Below, one piece after another: positions 21,857 through 34,543 of a stretch of 64,000 nucleotides of DNA; within the stretch, counting starts at the first letter, position 1, and each line of letters starts with the position of its first letter. This stretch comes from Neodiprion pinetum (taxonomy: Eukaryota; Arthropoda; Insecta; Hymenoptera; Diprionidae). A model generated the notes under the pieces. That model ran no database searches, was not told the DNA's origin, and saw nothing but the letters and a program-made list of their open reading frames with translations. The stretch lies in NCBI RefSeq assembly GCF_021155775.2, contig NC_060232.1, forward strand, positions 3,293,257 to 3,357,256. The letters are read 5' to 3'. A program made the position numbers and the translations under genes.

Positions 21857-24800
21857 AAGATAAAAAGAGAGAATAATGATGTTGCGTTTGTAGCCTATTC
21901 GTTAGAATGACGCCCATGCGGCATTCACACTCTTAGGTACGTATATTCCTTATATTTCATTTCTGCATCTCTCCGTGAACGAGCGTATATACGTCGTCTT
22001 GAATATTCTGATACCGAATTTACAACACAGAGCTGCTGATATTTCGATGACGACGGGATCGCGTGGAGATTTTTCACCGTATAAATCGGCGACAAAGTTC
22101 TTGTTGAATGTGTGTGAAATTTTTCACTCGCTACTGTTTTCGAATCAACGATGCGTTCATTCGAGCCTTGCGAGATTCTTCGATCCGATCAAAACTGTCT
22201 GAAATCGCTAATTAGACTACCGAACAATTCATCTCTCCCTGACGCGTCGATTTAGGCCTCACCGCGACACCACGCGACTTATCGCAAATCGCCTCGTGAT
22301 TTTTTGATCCCCGATAATCTGCGAGCCGGTATGCACGACGATTTTTCATTCCAACGAAACTGTATTGTTCGCGAAAGAGAGAGAGACAGTTGTTCTTTTA
22401 TCGTGGTAAAACGGGTCTCTCGCACGCATCTATAGGCGTTATACTCGATCTCGAACGACGGCGCGACTCATTCAAACTCCGCGGTTGACATATCAATGAA
22501 TAAATTCTCCGTCGTGGTTCCCTGCATATGCGCGTATCACGTACGTATACGCACAGAGCTCGACTGTTTTGTAAGTGAAAGAAAAGTATTCACCATTAGT
22601 ACAACGTGACAAGGTAATCAATTATTCAAAACGAGTCAAACTACGGTTAGAGTTTGTCCGTCGCATCGTTTGTTTCTACCGCTGCACGGCACGAGTTATA
22701 CGTATACGCGTTTTTTCTCTTTATTCTTTTCAAATAAGTCTTCGTGCAAGCTCACCGCCCATTCTTGTAACAATAATCGACGAGCGATCGTTTAACCGTG
22801 ATCAAAATTGAAGGAAAATTATATTCCATCACGCACGGTGCGTGAGATTCAACGCATAGTAGAACCAGACGCAACAATAGACAGCGAAAAGTTAACGCCG
22901 AGTAATTAGGGAACCACTATCGCGAGAGCTTAATCTTTCCGGAATTATTTTCACAATTCAACGCCTTTCGTGCACCTATCGAGGATACGCATCGCGTAGG
23001 ATATGCAGATGATTCGCGATTACCTCGAGAAGCGCGGTTTTGCTGTAATTAAGTTACGCATGCGAAAGTTGATGATGAAAACGAGGGGAACGAGAATGCA
23101 ATATGCGGAGATCTCGATGGAATACGAAAATTCTCGCATGGTTCACGCGCGGCTTGGAAGGCCGCGCCTCTGAAAGCGATGCGATTTCACGCCGCGGTAT
23201 TAATAACAATCTTCGTCGGGTGCAATTCCACGTACATAATATCCGGAGTGTCAAAAATATTAATAGAAATATAACTGCATCGCAATGGCCGGGAACAACT
23301 GGCCCGTATTAATGAGCCGTGACGTTGGAAATGTATCAAATTTTGCTTCCCGGCTAGATTTCTATAACGAGGCGGCGCCGACGGAGGCCGCCATGTCCGA
23401 CGGCCGACGCTCGCCGTCCGCCATCGCGACGCCCGTACGTCACAACGCACACGCTGGCGGCGGCGTCGTTCGTGCGGTGAAAATTTCAAAATCGAACCGA
23501 TGATCAGATTGCAAATTGAATCGCGCCGCGAGTAATTCGCAAATGTCGGCGTGTTTTTTTCGCGTGGTTGATTCTCGGGAAAAGGAAAAGCACAGGGTGG
23601 AAATTCCGTTTGATAAACCGATTCCATGTTCGCACGCGGTCGTTATTGTCGAGTGTTTAAGTGGGTGATTATCGTCGCTTATCGCCCGGCAATAAATAAC
23701 GAATTTTCGCGACGATGTCCAACCGAGGACTTTCGGTCGTGAGGCCAACAAACATCTCGCCGATTATCTTTTTTATTTCACTGCCATACGATACAGCTGT
23801 GTACTGCTATTTTCGAGGGTGTCTCTTGGTGCTGACGAAAACGAGTGAAAAAGCTCCGGCGTAATAATAGCGGTTGTTAATATTAGATGAAAAAAGAACA
23901 GCGGCTTGATTGACCGTAATATCAGCGGATAAGCCGTGATGCTAAAACATTGCTCACTTCCCTCTCCTACTTTTTTCTTCCCCCGTTCTCTTATCTCACG
24001 GCAATTTATCTTAATACCTTGTCCATGATCGTTACACGATCCGACCAATAATATAATAGCCGTGTAATGTAAGTTGCCACTTTACCGCTAATTACACATT
24101 ATATCGCGGTCTGCGGGCGATAAGTCGAGAGGCGAATTAGGTACCTCGGCACACGCAGTTGCGACAACTGATGCGCGAATCGTTCGAATTCTGATTTCAA
24201 TATTATTCGTCGCATCTCTCGTACCTCCATATAAAATCGCGGTCATGTACGCGTCGCTGAACGTTATCAAATTTCCCTCGTTAATCACGGAACGTGAAAA
24301 CGTCGACTTAACACGGGGAGAACACTTGAACCTGATTTCGGTAGTTACCTGTTACTTAAGGCTTCCGGTGCCACGGCTAGGTTTGTTTGTTATTAATTAT
24401 AACCGTGTTGAATCTCGGCGAAGAAGCTTTACGCGTAAGTCGGTTATACAACTTAGGCACTCTGCCCAACCCGGCAACACTTTGTACGAACTTTGTTAAC
24501 TCGGTACCAACTTCACGGTCCGAGTATTATCGTCCAACTGGTAGTCGACTCGGGAGATGAAATTGTTTCTTAGTCTCACGTTGCAGGCCTTTTTTTTCCG
24601 AACGCACCGCAAACTCGCTTAGACGAAAGGAAAAAATTAGCTTTTGATTCAAGGTACGCGGGAAAAGCGCGGAAAACTGGATCACACACTCGAGGTAAAC
24701 GGATTTAGAAGCCGCAGGCGTGCAAACGGACAGAAAGTGGAGCGAGAACTGAATCGCAGGTACGGAAAGCGCAAGGTGAACCCTTGCAGGCGACCTTGAG

Positions 24801-25976
24801 GGCGGAAATTTGCGTATTCGGTAAGCCGCACGCTGCAAGGCTAAGAGCAGGGTTTATTGGCAAGCCTTTGGCCCACGTAGGATGCTGTAAATCAAAGCTT
24901 GAACCAATATCCTTCCTCGTGCGGAGGAATTTGGCTGGCTGGAAGAGCCGGGCTTTGCCGCCGACGGCGTCGCCCGAGAATTCGCCTGTCGGTTTTCTTT
25001 CGCTTCTGCGGCCGCAGGCCTTGACTTTACGCATCGCGCAGGTATATCGGAAGACTCGGGCCGCGTTTGTTTTGCATAACTGCGTAACCCTTATAACCGA
25101 ATCCTGCCCCCCTGACCTCGGCGGTCCCTCAGGAAATGCCAAACGCACCCCGCGGCGTTATTCGACCGATCCGCTTCACCGATTCGTCTCGCTTCAATTA
25201 TTTCCAAAAGTCCGAGACTCCCCTCTTCGCTCTCTTCCTTTATTCTACCACCGATACTTTTGCTCGGTCAAGGTTTACGGAAGGACTTGCCGCGTGCGAT
25301 TATTCTTCTGTCACGCCTCTCACACCGCTTCTTTCATCGCATTCGCGCAGGGTTAAAGTTTTGCGGCTGCAAAGACCGAAACCGTTTCTTCGATGGGTTG
25401 AAATTTTTCGAAACAGCTGCGAAATCGTAATCAAATCGTCTGCTTTCTTCTAAAAAAAATCAAACTGTGTAACTCTAGACGTATTCACTGGCATTTCGTC
25501 TTCGTCGTTTAAGGTATAGGTATTAACACTCTGCAGTTTATAGCGCCTGTGGTAACCAGTATCATGTTTTGATTTTGGCATTTGCAATATTTTTCGAAAA
25601 TTGTCCATTCGGCTTCTGAGCTCATCGTATCTTTGGATAGTGATAACAGTTTCCAGCGTACAGCCAACCCTTAGCGGAATAAATTCGTGCAGATGATTTG
25701 AGTTCAGACTAAAGTTGCGTCCAGCTATAATTCCTTGAAAAAAATTAAGTTTGGAGTTCTAATTCGTTTCGCCAACATAATCAGAGCGTGTTTCAGACGG
25801 GCTGGTTGGGGGTGTGTTGCGCGTGGTGTCAGGGATTCGGAAAGGTGTAAAACGAAGCCCATCTGTCCGTCAGGGAAAAATTATGAAGAGCGGGAGCAGC
25901 GACAGCGAGGCAGAATGATCTGGCCAAGCCCATCGCAGCCCGTTGCCTGTGTTCATATCTGAATGGTGTGAAGCGG

Positions 25977-25978
<2 letters not shown>
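21857..25978. other. No gene seen over about 4 kb
   Basis: Unique sequence with no microsatellite of note. 23360-23480 is GC- and CpG-rich. The longest frame here (190 codons plus, 24784-25356) is matched by a 147-codon open antisense frame, and neither has a recognisable domain or flanking splice consensus. Beyond 25440 the sequence is AT-leaning. Confidence 0.4.
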
Positions 25979-26007
<29 letters not shown>

Positions 26008-26012
26008 GAGAG
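25979..26012. repeat. (AG)n microsatellite
   Basis: AG units from 25979 to 25997, one T interruption, then further AG units to 26012. Confidence 0.95.
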
Positions 26013-27603
26013 AAAAAGGCGAAAAGAAAACATGGAGTCTCTAATAATGATAAATGAGTAAGTAGCTAAATGAATCCTGCCGACGCCCTCATTGCCGGTC
26101 GGTGATTGATGAATCTAGCGTCTCTTTGTGCATCCGCTACGCACGCATCGAGGAGTCGGAATCACAATATTCCATGCACCTTGTTGCGGTCGATCCGCGG
26201 ACAATGAGCGCCGCTGTTTTTTGGGCCCTATTGTCGAAGTGGAAATTGAATTTCTTTCGTGCGTACGATCGCGGTGAGAAAAACCGGGGCGTCGAATCGG
26301 TATAAACCCGGAGGAGCGAACGACGTCCGGAGGATCCGGGGGAACCCGACGTCGTTCTTCGTCGAGAGGAACCCTCTCCGAGGGCGGCCGCTCTTAAGGG
26401 GTTGTAAATCAATCGAGATTATGTGACTTTTCAAACAAGGCAGCGGCGTCGTCGTCGTCGTCGCGAGCCGCGAGTAACGTATGGGCTGCGAGTAAAATGC
26501 CGGGTGTGTTTTCGGCCGCACGTGCTCGCGTCTTTAGCTGCGGCACGTCGGGTTTAAATCGTTCACCTTAAATATTTGACTCACGTGTCCAATAATAACC
26601 GCTCCGCGGGTCAGCGCGCCGTTTTTCCTACCCAACGCGACGGGGGCGTTGAAATTTTCACTCCTCGCAGACGCGATCCGCGGCACGGCGTGATTACGGT
26701 GGTGAAATTGATTCCCCGCGAAACAGACGCTCCGGAGCCGGAAGAGAAGCGGCCGTCGTCTTTTCGCGTCTCCCTCACTCTGCCGGATTATGCACGCTCG
26801 CCAGCTCTTACTTAACAGCCGCCGCCGCCGCGGAGTTCACGACGATGTTTCAGGCGGTGGAGATTGCACGGGAATTTACACACCGGGCAACAAATACCCC
26901 CCCATAAATAAATCCGCGGCCCGTTGCCGAGACTCCCTCCCCACCACCGGCTATTAACACGCTATGGTTATTTAAGTAGTGCTAATAAATAACCGATGGT
27001 TAACCACCTTGCGTATCCCTCGCGCTAAATATGATCGTCGTGACACCCGCGGTTGCGTCACGGTCCATTCGCTTTACCGGACGCGTAACCCGCAGCTGTT
27101 GGTAAAACGTTGCTTATACCCTTCCTCTTCGCAGCCGTGCCGATTTTTCCGAATCGCTCAAAATACCGCGTTTGATTTTTATTACGAAACGGAGGCGGGA
27201 AAAAGCTCACCCAAATTGCCCAAAACTTGTCCCGATTATCCCGCGATTCCAGGTCTTACCTTCGCACCGTGTTACTCCAAGTTGTTGTAATCCACGTTGC
27301 CTCACAGGCGTATTCCTGGGAGGTTCTACGGGCATAGGTAGAGGTGCAGGTGTCCAAAGATGTATGTAAGACACACACGCAACAGAAGCGGAATAGTAGT
27401 GGCAGAATGATGGGTGAGCCACGTTAGTTTAATCATCGCGCATTAGCCGGCAGAACTACCCCCGGCGTCCGGGCGTCCCGACGCCCTCGCACGCTCCGAG
27501 CAAGAGGGGCAAACTTTGGCTCAACCCGCACCTTCGGCCACCTTGAGTCCACCTTCGACTCACCTCTGAGAGCTCTTCGCGATGCCTCGAAAGCTCGAAC
27601 CGC
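26013..27603. other. No gene seen; two small trinucleotide repeats
   Basis: Contains (GTC)5 at 26448-26462 and (GCC)4 at 26818-26831. 26270-26830 is GC- and CpG-rich; 26930-27010 has TAAT- and TTAA-type words in otherwise unique sequence. No exon signals. Confidence 0.45.
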
Positions 27604-27647
27604 TTTTTTTTTATATTGTTTTTTATTTTTATTTTTTTTTTTTTTTT
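27604..27647. repeat. Interrupted poly(T) tract
   Basis: About 44 bases of almost pure T with A and G interruptions. It could be the reverse-strand view of an old poly(A) tail. Confidence 0.9.
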
Positions 27648-29558
27648 ACGCGCTACTTTTCATTTTCACCCTTTCCTCGCGTCGCCGAAAATGTCGTATT
27701 TGCTTTCGAAATCGACGACGAATGGATCACGCTGCGAGGATAACGGGCGTGGAATTTTTTTTAAGCGTTACAGTGAGCTCTGCTGCAGTGGCGTGGAATG
27801 TTCGAAGGTTGAGAAGAACGAGTACCAAGGCTGCGGGTGATCCTTGCAGCATCCTGTTCGGGGATTACAAACCGCTGGAAGCTGGAGGTGGAACGATCTA
27901 TAGAGTGAGAGAAGGGAAAGGAACGAGAGAACTCGCGAGGTTGGGATTCGGGGGAGGGGAACGAGGGGTGAAGAGGGAGAGGAAAACGAGCGTCATCTGC
28001 TAGTTCCCAATCCTCCTTCAACCGTACCTTCCAAAAAGCAACAAAGAAAAATGTTTTGCTGCCTGGTTTCGGTAATAGAACGGCGCCTCTGCGTAGCTTT
28101 TTTCCCTCCTTTCTTTCTTCCACTTCGTTTTTCTCTCAGCCGCACCTTATTCTCATTTCTCTTATACGAATTGAAAATACGTTTTCTTCCTCGCGATCTG
28201 CTACGTATATACGTAAGGATATAGATGATGAAAATTGACACTGTTAATTATCGATCTCCAACGGTTTCCGAAGTACAAATTAAGGATGGCAGAAGAAACC
28301 GGAAGTAGGTAAGTCGCAGGATCGATACACGGAGAAGCTATGAACTATCCCTTGCCGAGTACTGTGCCTCTAAATTACGTCCATCACGATAGGTGGAGGG
28401 TTGGGGATGTAATGGGGTACTTTCGCCTCCGTATTAAATCAACCGCGGTGTACAATTGACTTGCTAATTGTCGAGGATCGAATTACCCCTTCCCCATTCC
28501 TCAACGGTAGTTGTGGAATTGAAACGACATTTTGACACGCAATTTTCCGCCCGTTCATCCCACGCTGACCGGCGGTCACGGCTGCCCGCAACACTGGCTT
28601 ACACTCGATGAATAATAAAATATCTGCCAGCTTTGCCAAACCGGGTCGAACTCGGACGGTGTCGGAACCTCAAAATCTGGACGAGGTGCGCGCATTGCCT
28701 CCGGGGCCGAACGAAGGAGGGTAGATGCAACCCCTTGCCGCGAAAGCTATCGCGGACGGAAGAGGGCCGGAAACCCGGTACGAGAGACGCGGCGGGAAAG
28801 GCTGACAGGAGGGTTTGAGCTCTGGTTTCATCCCTCTCTATTCTATCTCCTTCTCTGTTTCTCGCGTCCCAAGCTCTCGCGCACAAAAGCGTGATAAATC
28901 GACTACATTAATTCGCATTTTACCTTTGTTTGCGTTATGGAATACAATATTAAATGGAATGGGCGCACAATAGATAATGCCGCGCGCCATCACTTACGCC
29001 CGCGGGAGCTTCAACACAGACGAGAATATCGCCCCAGCTCGCAAGCGCGGTGCCACGTCTCGTTCTTTGACGATTCTTCTCTCATACTCGTCGCACCCCC
29101 CTCCCCTTTTCCTCCCCCGGACCCGCCGCCCTTGGACGTTAAGATTTTGCACAATTCTCTTCCTGCGAGATGAATTGCTTTCGGTACCTCGTCAGATTTT
29201 CTCGCATTTCAAGCCAGGATCCCAAAAGTGAAACGTAGAACGTTGGGACGTGCTTTTTGTTTGATACACCGTTAACAAAGTATACCCAATTATTTCGAAA
29301 TTGCATCTCGGACTTCCGAGGAGGGTGGAATAGAAGTCAGGGGTTCGCACCCCGTCTAGCCGATGGTTCGGGAATTTTCCTTTCGATCGTCTCGCGGAGC
29401 TACGCGAGCTTCGGTTCGGCGAAAAGCTCGGCGAAGAGAGGAGGACCGAACGGGTGGTGTTGGCAGCCCGGGTGACGCATGGATTCGATTCCTCGGGGCT
29501 CGTGATTCCGCTCGGTTAGCCCCGTGTCACTCCCAGCAAACCCCATTACCTTCTGCGT
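27648..29558. other. No gene seen
   Basis: Unique mixed sequence with a GA-rich stretch near 27900-27990. Overlapping frames of 60 to 129 codons on both strands at 28600-28890 and 29360-29750 have no recognisable content. Confidence 0.4.
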
Positions 29559-29584
29559 CCCCCCCTCCCCCCCCCCCCCCCCCC
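29559..29584. repeat. Poly(C) tract
   Basis: C7, one T, then C18 (29567-29584). The G-rich complement could form G-quadruplex-like structure. Length is unreliable in most sequencing methods. Confidence 0.95.
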
Positions 29585-29800
29585 GCCCCACGCGGTTCGA
29601 GCTTCTGGAGCATTGGCACATACGTGCAGGTCGTACACACGCCCGCCTCTCCTTCTCCTCGTCCTCCCGGTCCTCGTCGTCAGTGTATCTACTCCAGAGG
29701 GAACTGCCATTGGCAGGACCCGTTCAAGCCCGCGCCTCCCCGGGCCTATTGATTATCTACCCGAGACCCCCCGTCTACCCGTTGGCCGCAGCTATGCAGA

Positions 29801-29890
29801 AGTAATTTAATTTGTTGCTGCAGGATTTGTGGAATGTTAATGAAAACCCGGCCGAACATCGGTGTGTACCAATTTCCGATTAAAATCGGC
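29801..29890. promoter_or_regulatory. Regulatory-looking unique block
   Basis: A repeat-free stretch with several homeodomain-type AT cores (GTAATTTAATTTG, GTTAATG, CCGATTAAAATCGG), wedged between a GC-rich region and a purine tract. CCGATTAAAATCGG contains the inverted repeat CCGATT/AATCGG. Resembles a conserved regulatory element in texture only; conservation could not be tested. Confidence 0.12.
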
Positions 29891-29899
29891 GGCGATGGC

Positions 29900-29932
29900 G
29901 GAGGAGGAGGAAGAGGAGGGGGGGGGGAGAGA
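29900..29932. repeat. GGA-rich purine tract with G10
   Basis: GGA units lead into ten consecutive G (29918-29927) and then GAGAGA. Pure purine for about 33 bases on the plus strand. Confidence 0.9.
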
Positions 29933-29944
29933 CTTCGACTTTTA

Positions 29945-29948
<4 letters not shown>

Positions 29949-29974
<26 letters not shown>
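29949..29974. repeat. (TC)13 microsatellite
   Basis: Thirteen perfect TC units, only about 17 bases after the GGA-rich purine tract, so a purine run and a pyrimidine run face each other here. Confidence 0.95.
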
Positions 29975-29975
<1 letters not shown>

Positions 29976-31185
29976 GCGCATTCCGCGTCCTTGACAATTG
30001 TAAGGGGTATAATATCAGTTCGTTAGATAAACGAGTCAGACCTTGGGTTAAATATGCACTTTTCTTTTAACTTCGTTTATAATGACGATTTATCGCAGTC
30101 GAATATCGAGGGTGAAAATTTGAGACGGTCAATTTCAAAACTCGGACATCGATCAAACTCACGGGGTAAAAATGTTTTTTGATTCGCGGATGCGTGCATG
30201 CGGTGAGAAAAGCGGGAGAGAGACACGAATCGTCGAACAATGTCGATAGAAATCGCGGTCGTGACCGTCGTTGTTGTGTTTGTCGGTATGCGGGGGCGGG
30301 GGTGGTGGGTGGGGTCCCATTGTGTGTATCGGGGGCTGGTTGGAAGGGGAGAAACCGGGCGGCTCGCCCCGGTAATGGAATCCCTTCGCTCGAGGAACGC
30401 AATCACGCTGATGTTTTGGAACCCCGGGTTGCCACCAGGGATTTCCGCGCTGCGGAGCTGCAGATCAGCCGGATCGCGTGTTCCCGCCCCCCATTTCTGC
30501 CTCCCTTTTCGTTGCAACAACCCCCGAGATCCGGGCCCGGTTCACCAATCAAACGGAAGAGTCACAGATGCGTACAAACGCGTCTCTCGTTCGCATGTGC
30601 TAATTTTCAAACCGACTCCGGGAAATGTGTTGTTTGTTTTTTTGTTTTTTTTTTACGATCCTCGTGATCGTTCTTCCAAATCAGCATCGAGTGATCGGAG
30701 AATTTTATTCCTACAGTTTCTCAAGGGCGTCTTGGATCGCGCAGCTTTGACCCCCCGGAGAAAATCTCCCAGGATATAACTGTTAGCCGAGTTATGAATT
30801 CTTTTTCGAAAATCTCCCCGAAAGATCCGCGAAGTTGAGCGCTCACAGGGATCAACCGAGGGGGCGGGGGGTTTTGGTCGTTACGCGTCGGAGCTATCGA
30901 GGGGTGTCCCAGGGATGGAAAGGGGTGGATCAAGGGGCCTTAGCACCAAGCCTTCAAGGAGTCGCGGAGAAAAGGACGAAGGCGAGTGTGAGACGGGGCT
31001 TCGTCGGCTGGCGGGTGGCGGGTGGAGGGTTGGAGGGGTGGCAGGTGGCGGTCGGGGGGATGAAGGTGGGAAGGAACGAGCGACGCGGAATACAAAGCAG
31101 CGCCAACGGCAGCACCGAGTGAAGCCAAAGCGTCGCGAGCGTTGGATCTGGAGGGAACGAGGACCGTGGAGAGAGGAAAGGATAA
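29975..31185. other. No gene seen; G-rich stretch
   Basis: 30290-30340 and 31000-31065 are G-rich (gggggcggggg, ggtggcgggtgg). Frames up to 205 codons here run into the GAGAG array at 31186 and are not trusted. Confidence 0.45.
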
Positions 31186-31225
31186 GAGAGGAGAGGAGAG
31201 GAGAGGAGAGGAGAGGAGAGGAGAG
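31186..31225. repeat. (GAGAG)8 pentanucleotide array
   Basis: Eight perfect GAGAG units, 40 bases, followed 25 bases later by (AG)8 at 31251-31267. Each unit contains the GAGA-factor core. The longest pentanucleotide array that stays perfect in this window. Confidence 0.95.
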
Positions 31226-31250
31226 CGGCGCGCGAGAGCATTTCAGAAGA

Positions 31251-31267
31251 AGAGAGAGAGAGAGAGA
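31251..31267. repeat. (AG)8 microsatellite
   Basis: Eight AG units, partner of the neighbouring GAGAG array. Confidence 0.95.
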
Positions 31268-34221
31268 CCCCCTGCCGCCTATTCAAACCACGCATGAGTT
31301 ATTGCCGTGGATAATCTGTAAATATATTTATTTTGATTTTGTACACAACCCGCGGTTTTATTTCCTTTTTGCTTTTTTTCTTTCACATCGTGCGTATGTA
31401 CGTGTATTTATCCACATACGTATGTACACAGGTACGCATAGGTGTACGCGTATCGCTCTTACCGACTCGCCGCGTTCCATCCCGCCTCCCCATATCCAAC
31501 AACTCGATCATTCGTCCTTTGCTTATTCCTAGTTAGGATTATTAATGATTCCGTGCCTTCTTTACTTCGTATAGTTATCGTATATTCCTCGGTACCTAGA
31601 TGCAGATTATTTCTCACACCGAAATATCAATTGCTCGCGACTCGGACGGTACACGTATAGTTCGTATCCCTGTTTGAAATTTTCATGATCTTAGGTAGAG
31701 AGAACTTCTATGTACGGAGAAAAATAATTGACGAGAGAAAAAAAAAAAAAAATTACATGCCTGCCGTGGTAAGTTCGGGGCGCTTAATCGGTGATTTCCC
31801 TTAATGTTTACGAAATTGAGGGAGCTGATTTGGAATTTAAGAAATGAGAATATTTTTGGCTTCGCAAGGCGCGCAGGATCGAGCCGCACACCTGTTCAAA
31901 CACGTTTCCGCTACACGGGAAAGTTGAAATATTTAACCGTCGATCGGATCGCGGAGGGTCGAGGGGACCGGATCAAGCGTCTTGGGCAAGATGGACGGGC
32001 GGCAAAGGAGCGCCATGTTTTAAGATTGACACTGACGGGACCGGCGTCCCCTCAACGGCACTGCATTCCCGTCCAATCCCCGTGGCAACCCCTAAACTGA
32101 ACTGAATTGAACGGAACCCACCCCTGCCGGGCCGAACCGCCGCATCGCTACAGCTACAAACCCAGCGAGAGAGACCCACTCGTATTATCCACAGTGACAG
32201 GACCGCGGAGTTATTAATGGCTGCGACAGTGACAAATGACGAACTGTCGGCGCAAGCAAGACTGATATCATGGCGGCCTCCGCGCGCTTCACCCGCCTCC
32301 ATGCTGCCCCCCGTTCCCCGGTATACCGCCGATCTTTGTGTCGGTGGGAATAGCCCGGGTACGTGACGCAGGGTTCACACATCGACGCGCATCCACGAGG
32401 CACACACGAGCCTCCTCAGCGCTTCCTATTATTTGAAGGATCTCCGAATCGACCCTGCATCTAGCCCTCCTCCTCCTCCTCCTCCTCCGAGTCCTTCGAT
32501 AAATCGTTTAATATCCATGCGTCAAATCGTCCGATTCGTTAGGCATGGGCATCCATTCTTGAATCGCTTGTAATCTGCGCGACTACGGAAATAAGTAATT
32601 TCAATTAAACCCTTCGGGATATCGTGTCCGCGTTGGTCTACCTTGACCTCTTGCTTTCCTTGCCCGAAACACGACGGGGGAAATGATTCGTTTACCTTTC
32701 GGTGTTCGGCTGGTTCTCGTACTGGTGAAAGAATATTTTGCTCGCATTATCACCGAGATACGAAACGAACACGATGTATTTTATAAATAAATTATTATGG
32801 TCTGCGGAAACGATATCTTTTATATTTTATTTTCTACTTCTTATTTCTCTCCCTCTTCTTCAATTCTATTAATAGGTTCAAAGTTAGCTACAGATTAATT
32901 GCCTCAAGTCTCTGCTTGCCGCGGGGCCGACTGAATTTTTTTTTCTTTTTCTTTTATTATTTTCATTTTTCGTTCTTTTTCTATACGCGAGGCGGTGTTG
33001 CACGGGTCGGCGTTATGCGTTTGATACCAAAACTTTCCTGAAATTTAGGCACCAAATATTTTCAACGGATTAAACTCGAGTCATTTATTTCAACCAGTTT
33101 TAATACTTCTTTTGGAAAGTTTGTGTATTCCTCTTGTTTTTATATCACTGTCTTATACCGTACAAACACAAGGTGTATAATGCGTGTGTGTCGAGGCTTG
33201 GACACGCCTGTGGTGGCAGCTGGTAGATATGCAGTGTAATTAAATGTCGTAAGAGTTTTGAATAATTTCGTACGACTTGATCACCTGCTTGTTTTTTGAA
33301 GATGAAAAAAATAAATAAATAAATAAAAAATAGAAAATGTATACCTACTCGAAAAACGAGCAATGAAACGCACGATGAGAGAACGCGCGTGGGGAAGAGC
33401 GTCGAAGAGAAAATAAAAATTCTTCGCTACCGGTTGGCAATTTTATTTAAATGTTTTCTTTTTTTGTTTTTTAAATGTTTCTTATTATATCCCAAGCGTA
33501 ACTTTTTCCAGTTCGAAATTAACGCGAGGATGCCTGCATCCAGGACGACGCTGCAGACGACGCGTTATTATACCTCTGCGTTTGTGTACGTGCGTGTGTA
33601 TATCTGTCAGAGGAATAGCCCCGCCATGCCGGCATAAAACCAGACGCCAGGGGCATCCGCGTCAAAAACGAGAGAACGGCGAGAGAGAGAGGGGACGGAA
33701 AATAAATAAAAAGTATTTATGCTCCGGTCGTCCGTGACGCCACTGCGGACATGGCTTTTTAATTAGAGTTACCACCGACCGGCGAAGCACCTGACATTCA
33801 GTGCTCACTGCCTGCTAACCCTCCTCCCCTTTGTCGAAATGCCATTCTAATTTTATTGCTCTCAGCGTTGTATTTAATGCAGTACTAATTATTTGGCGAG
33901 GGAAGATCGACGATTGTCAAAAGGGTGTCTCTCTCTCTTTCCCTTTCACAATTGTTATCGATTGACAAAACGTAACCAGTTTTTTTTATCTTTTTAATTT
34001 TTTTTATTTTCGCTCAAAAATCGGGGTAATAATTGCACGTTACGTAGGTATAAACGTATCTATACGCGATGCTGAGAAGTCACGGGAATTTTTTTATTTT
34101 CATCATTTCCATCTACATCGCGAATAAGAATAAGTCTCTAAATCTTACGCGTTGGACTCACCGCGCGGGGTTCTTCCACCCCAAAACGAGAAATTTATTC
34201 AAATTTTTCTTTGTTTTTTTT
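31268..34221. other. No gene seen; several simple repeats
   Basis: Holds A15 at 31738-31752, (CCT)7 at 32466-32486, a T-rich stretch at 32937-32975, and an A run plus (AAAT)4 at 33304-33324. 31280-31330 is a unique AT-core block directly after the GAGAG array. 32700-33500 is AT-rich. No exon signals. Confidence 0.5.
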
Positions 34222-34241
34222 TCTCTCTCTCTCTCTCTCTC
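34222..34241. repeat. (TC)10 microsatellite
   Basis: Ten TC units, followed by CTTCTTCTT. Confidence 0.95.
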
Positions 34242-34430
34242 TTCTTCTTGTGTTCCATTTTTACTTATTTTGTTCCGACACTTTATTCAGTCTCACTGTG
34301 GGCACGGCTTCTGTGTGGAAAAAAAGTGATTCAGAGGCGTTGATGCATTGGAAATTGGAATTATTTTTCGGCAACCGAGATACATATTTCTTTCTCCGGT
34401 ATTATATTACTCCCGCGCACACGGACGCAA

Positions 34431-34450
34431 ACACACACACACACACGCAC
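34431..34450. repeat. (AC)n microsatellite
   Basis: Eight AC units followed by GCAC. The only clear AC/GT array of this length in the window. Confidence 0.95.
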
Positions 34451-34527
34451 ATTCGCATACACGCAGTGTGAAACTCGACTCTCGTCAGAAAAAATACCCC
34501 CACGAATTCACAAAAATTATACAAACT

Positions 34528-34543
34528 AAAAAAAAAAAAAAAA
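34528..34543. repeat. Poly(A) tract, A16
   Basis: Sixteen consecutive A. Confidence 0.9.

Noticed and set aside
24705..25356. 190-codon plus and 147-codon minus frames over the same bases
   Set aside because: Mutual openness, no recognisable domain and no splice consensus. Kept only as a note within the surrounding region.
29334..29352. GGGGTTCGCACCCC hairpin resembling a T arm
   Set aside because: Loop length and the invariant A are wrong, and no cloverleaf can be built around it.
30915..31532. 205-codon plus-strand frame
   Set aside because: It runs through the (GAGAG)8 and (AG)8 arrays and G-rich DNA; the peptide is low-complexity R/E/G.
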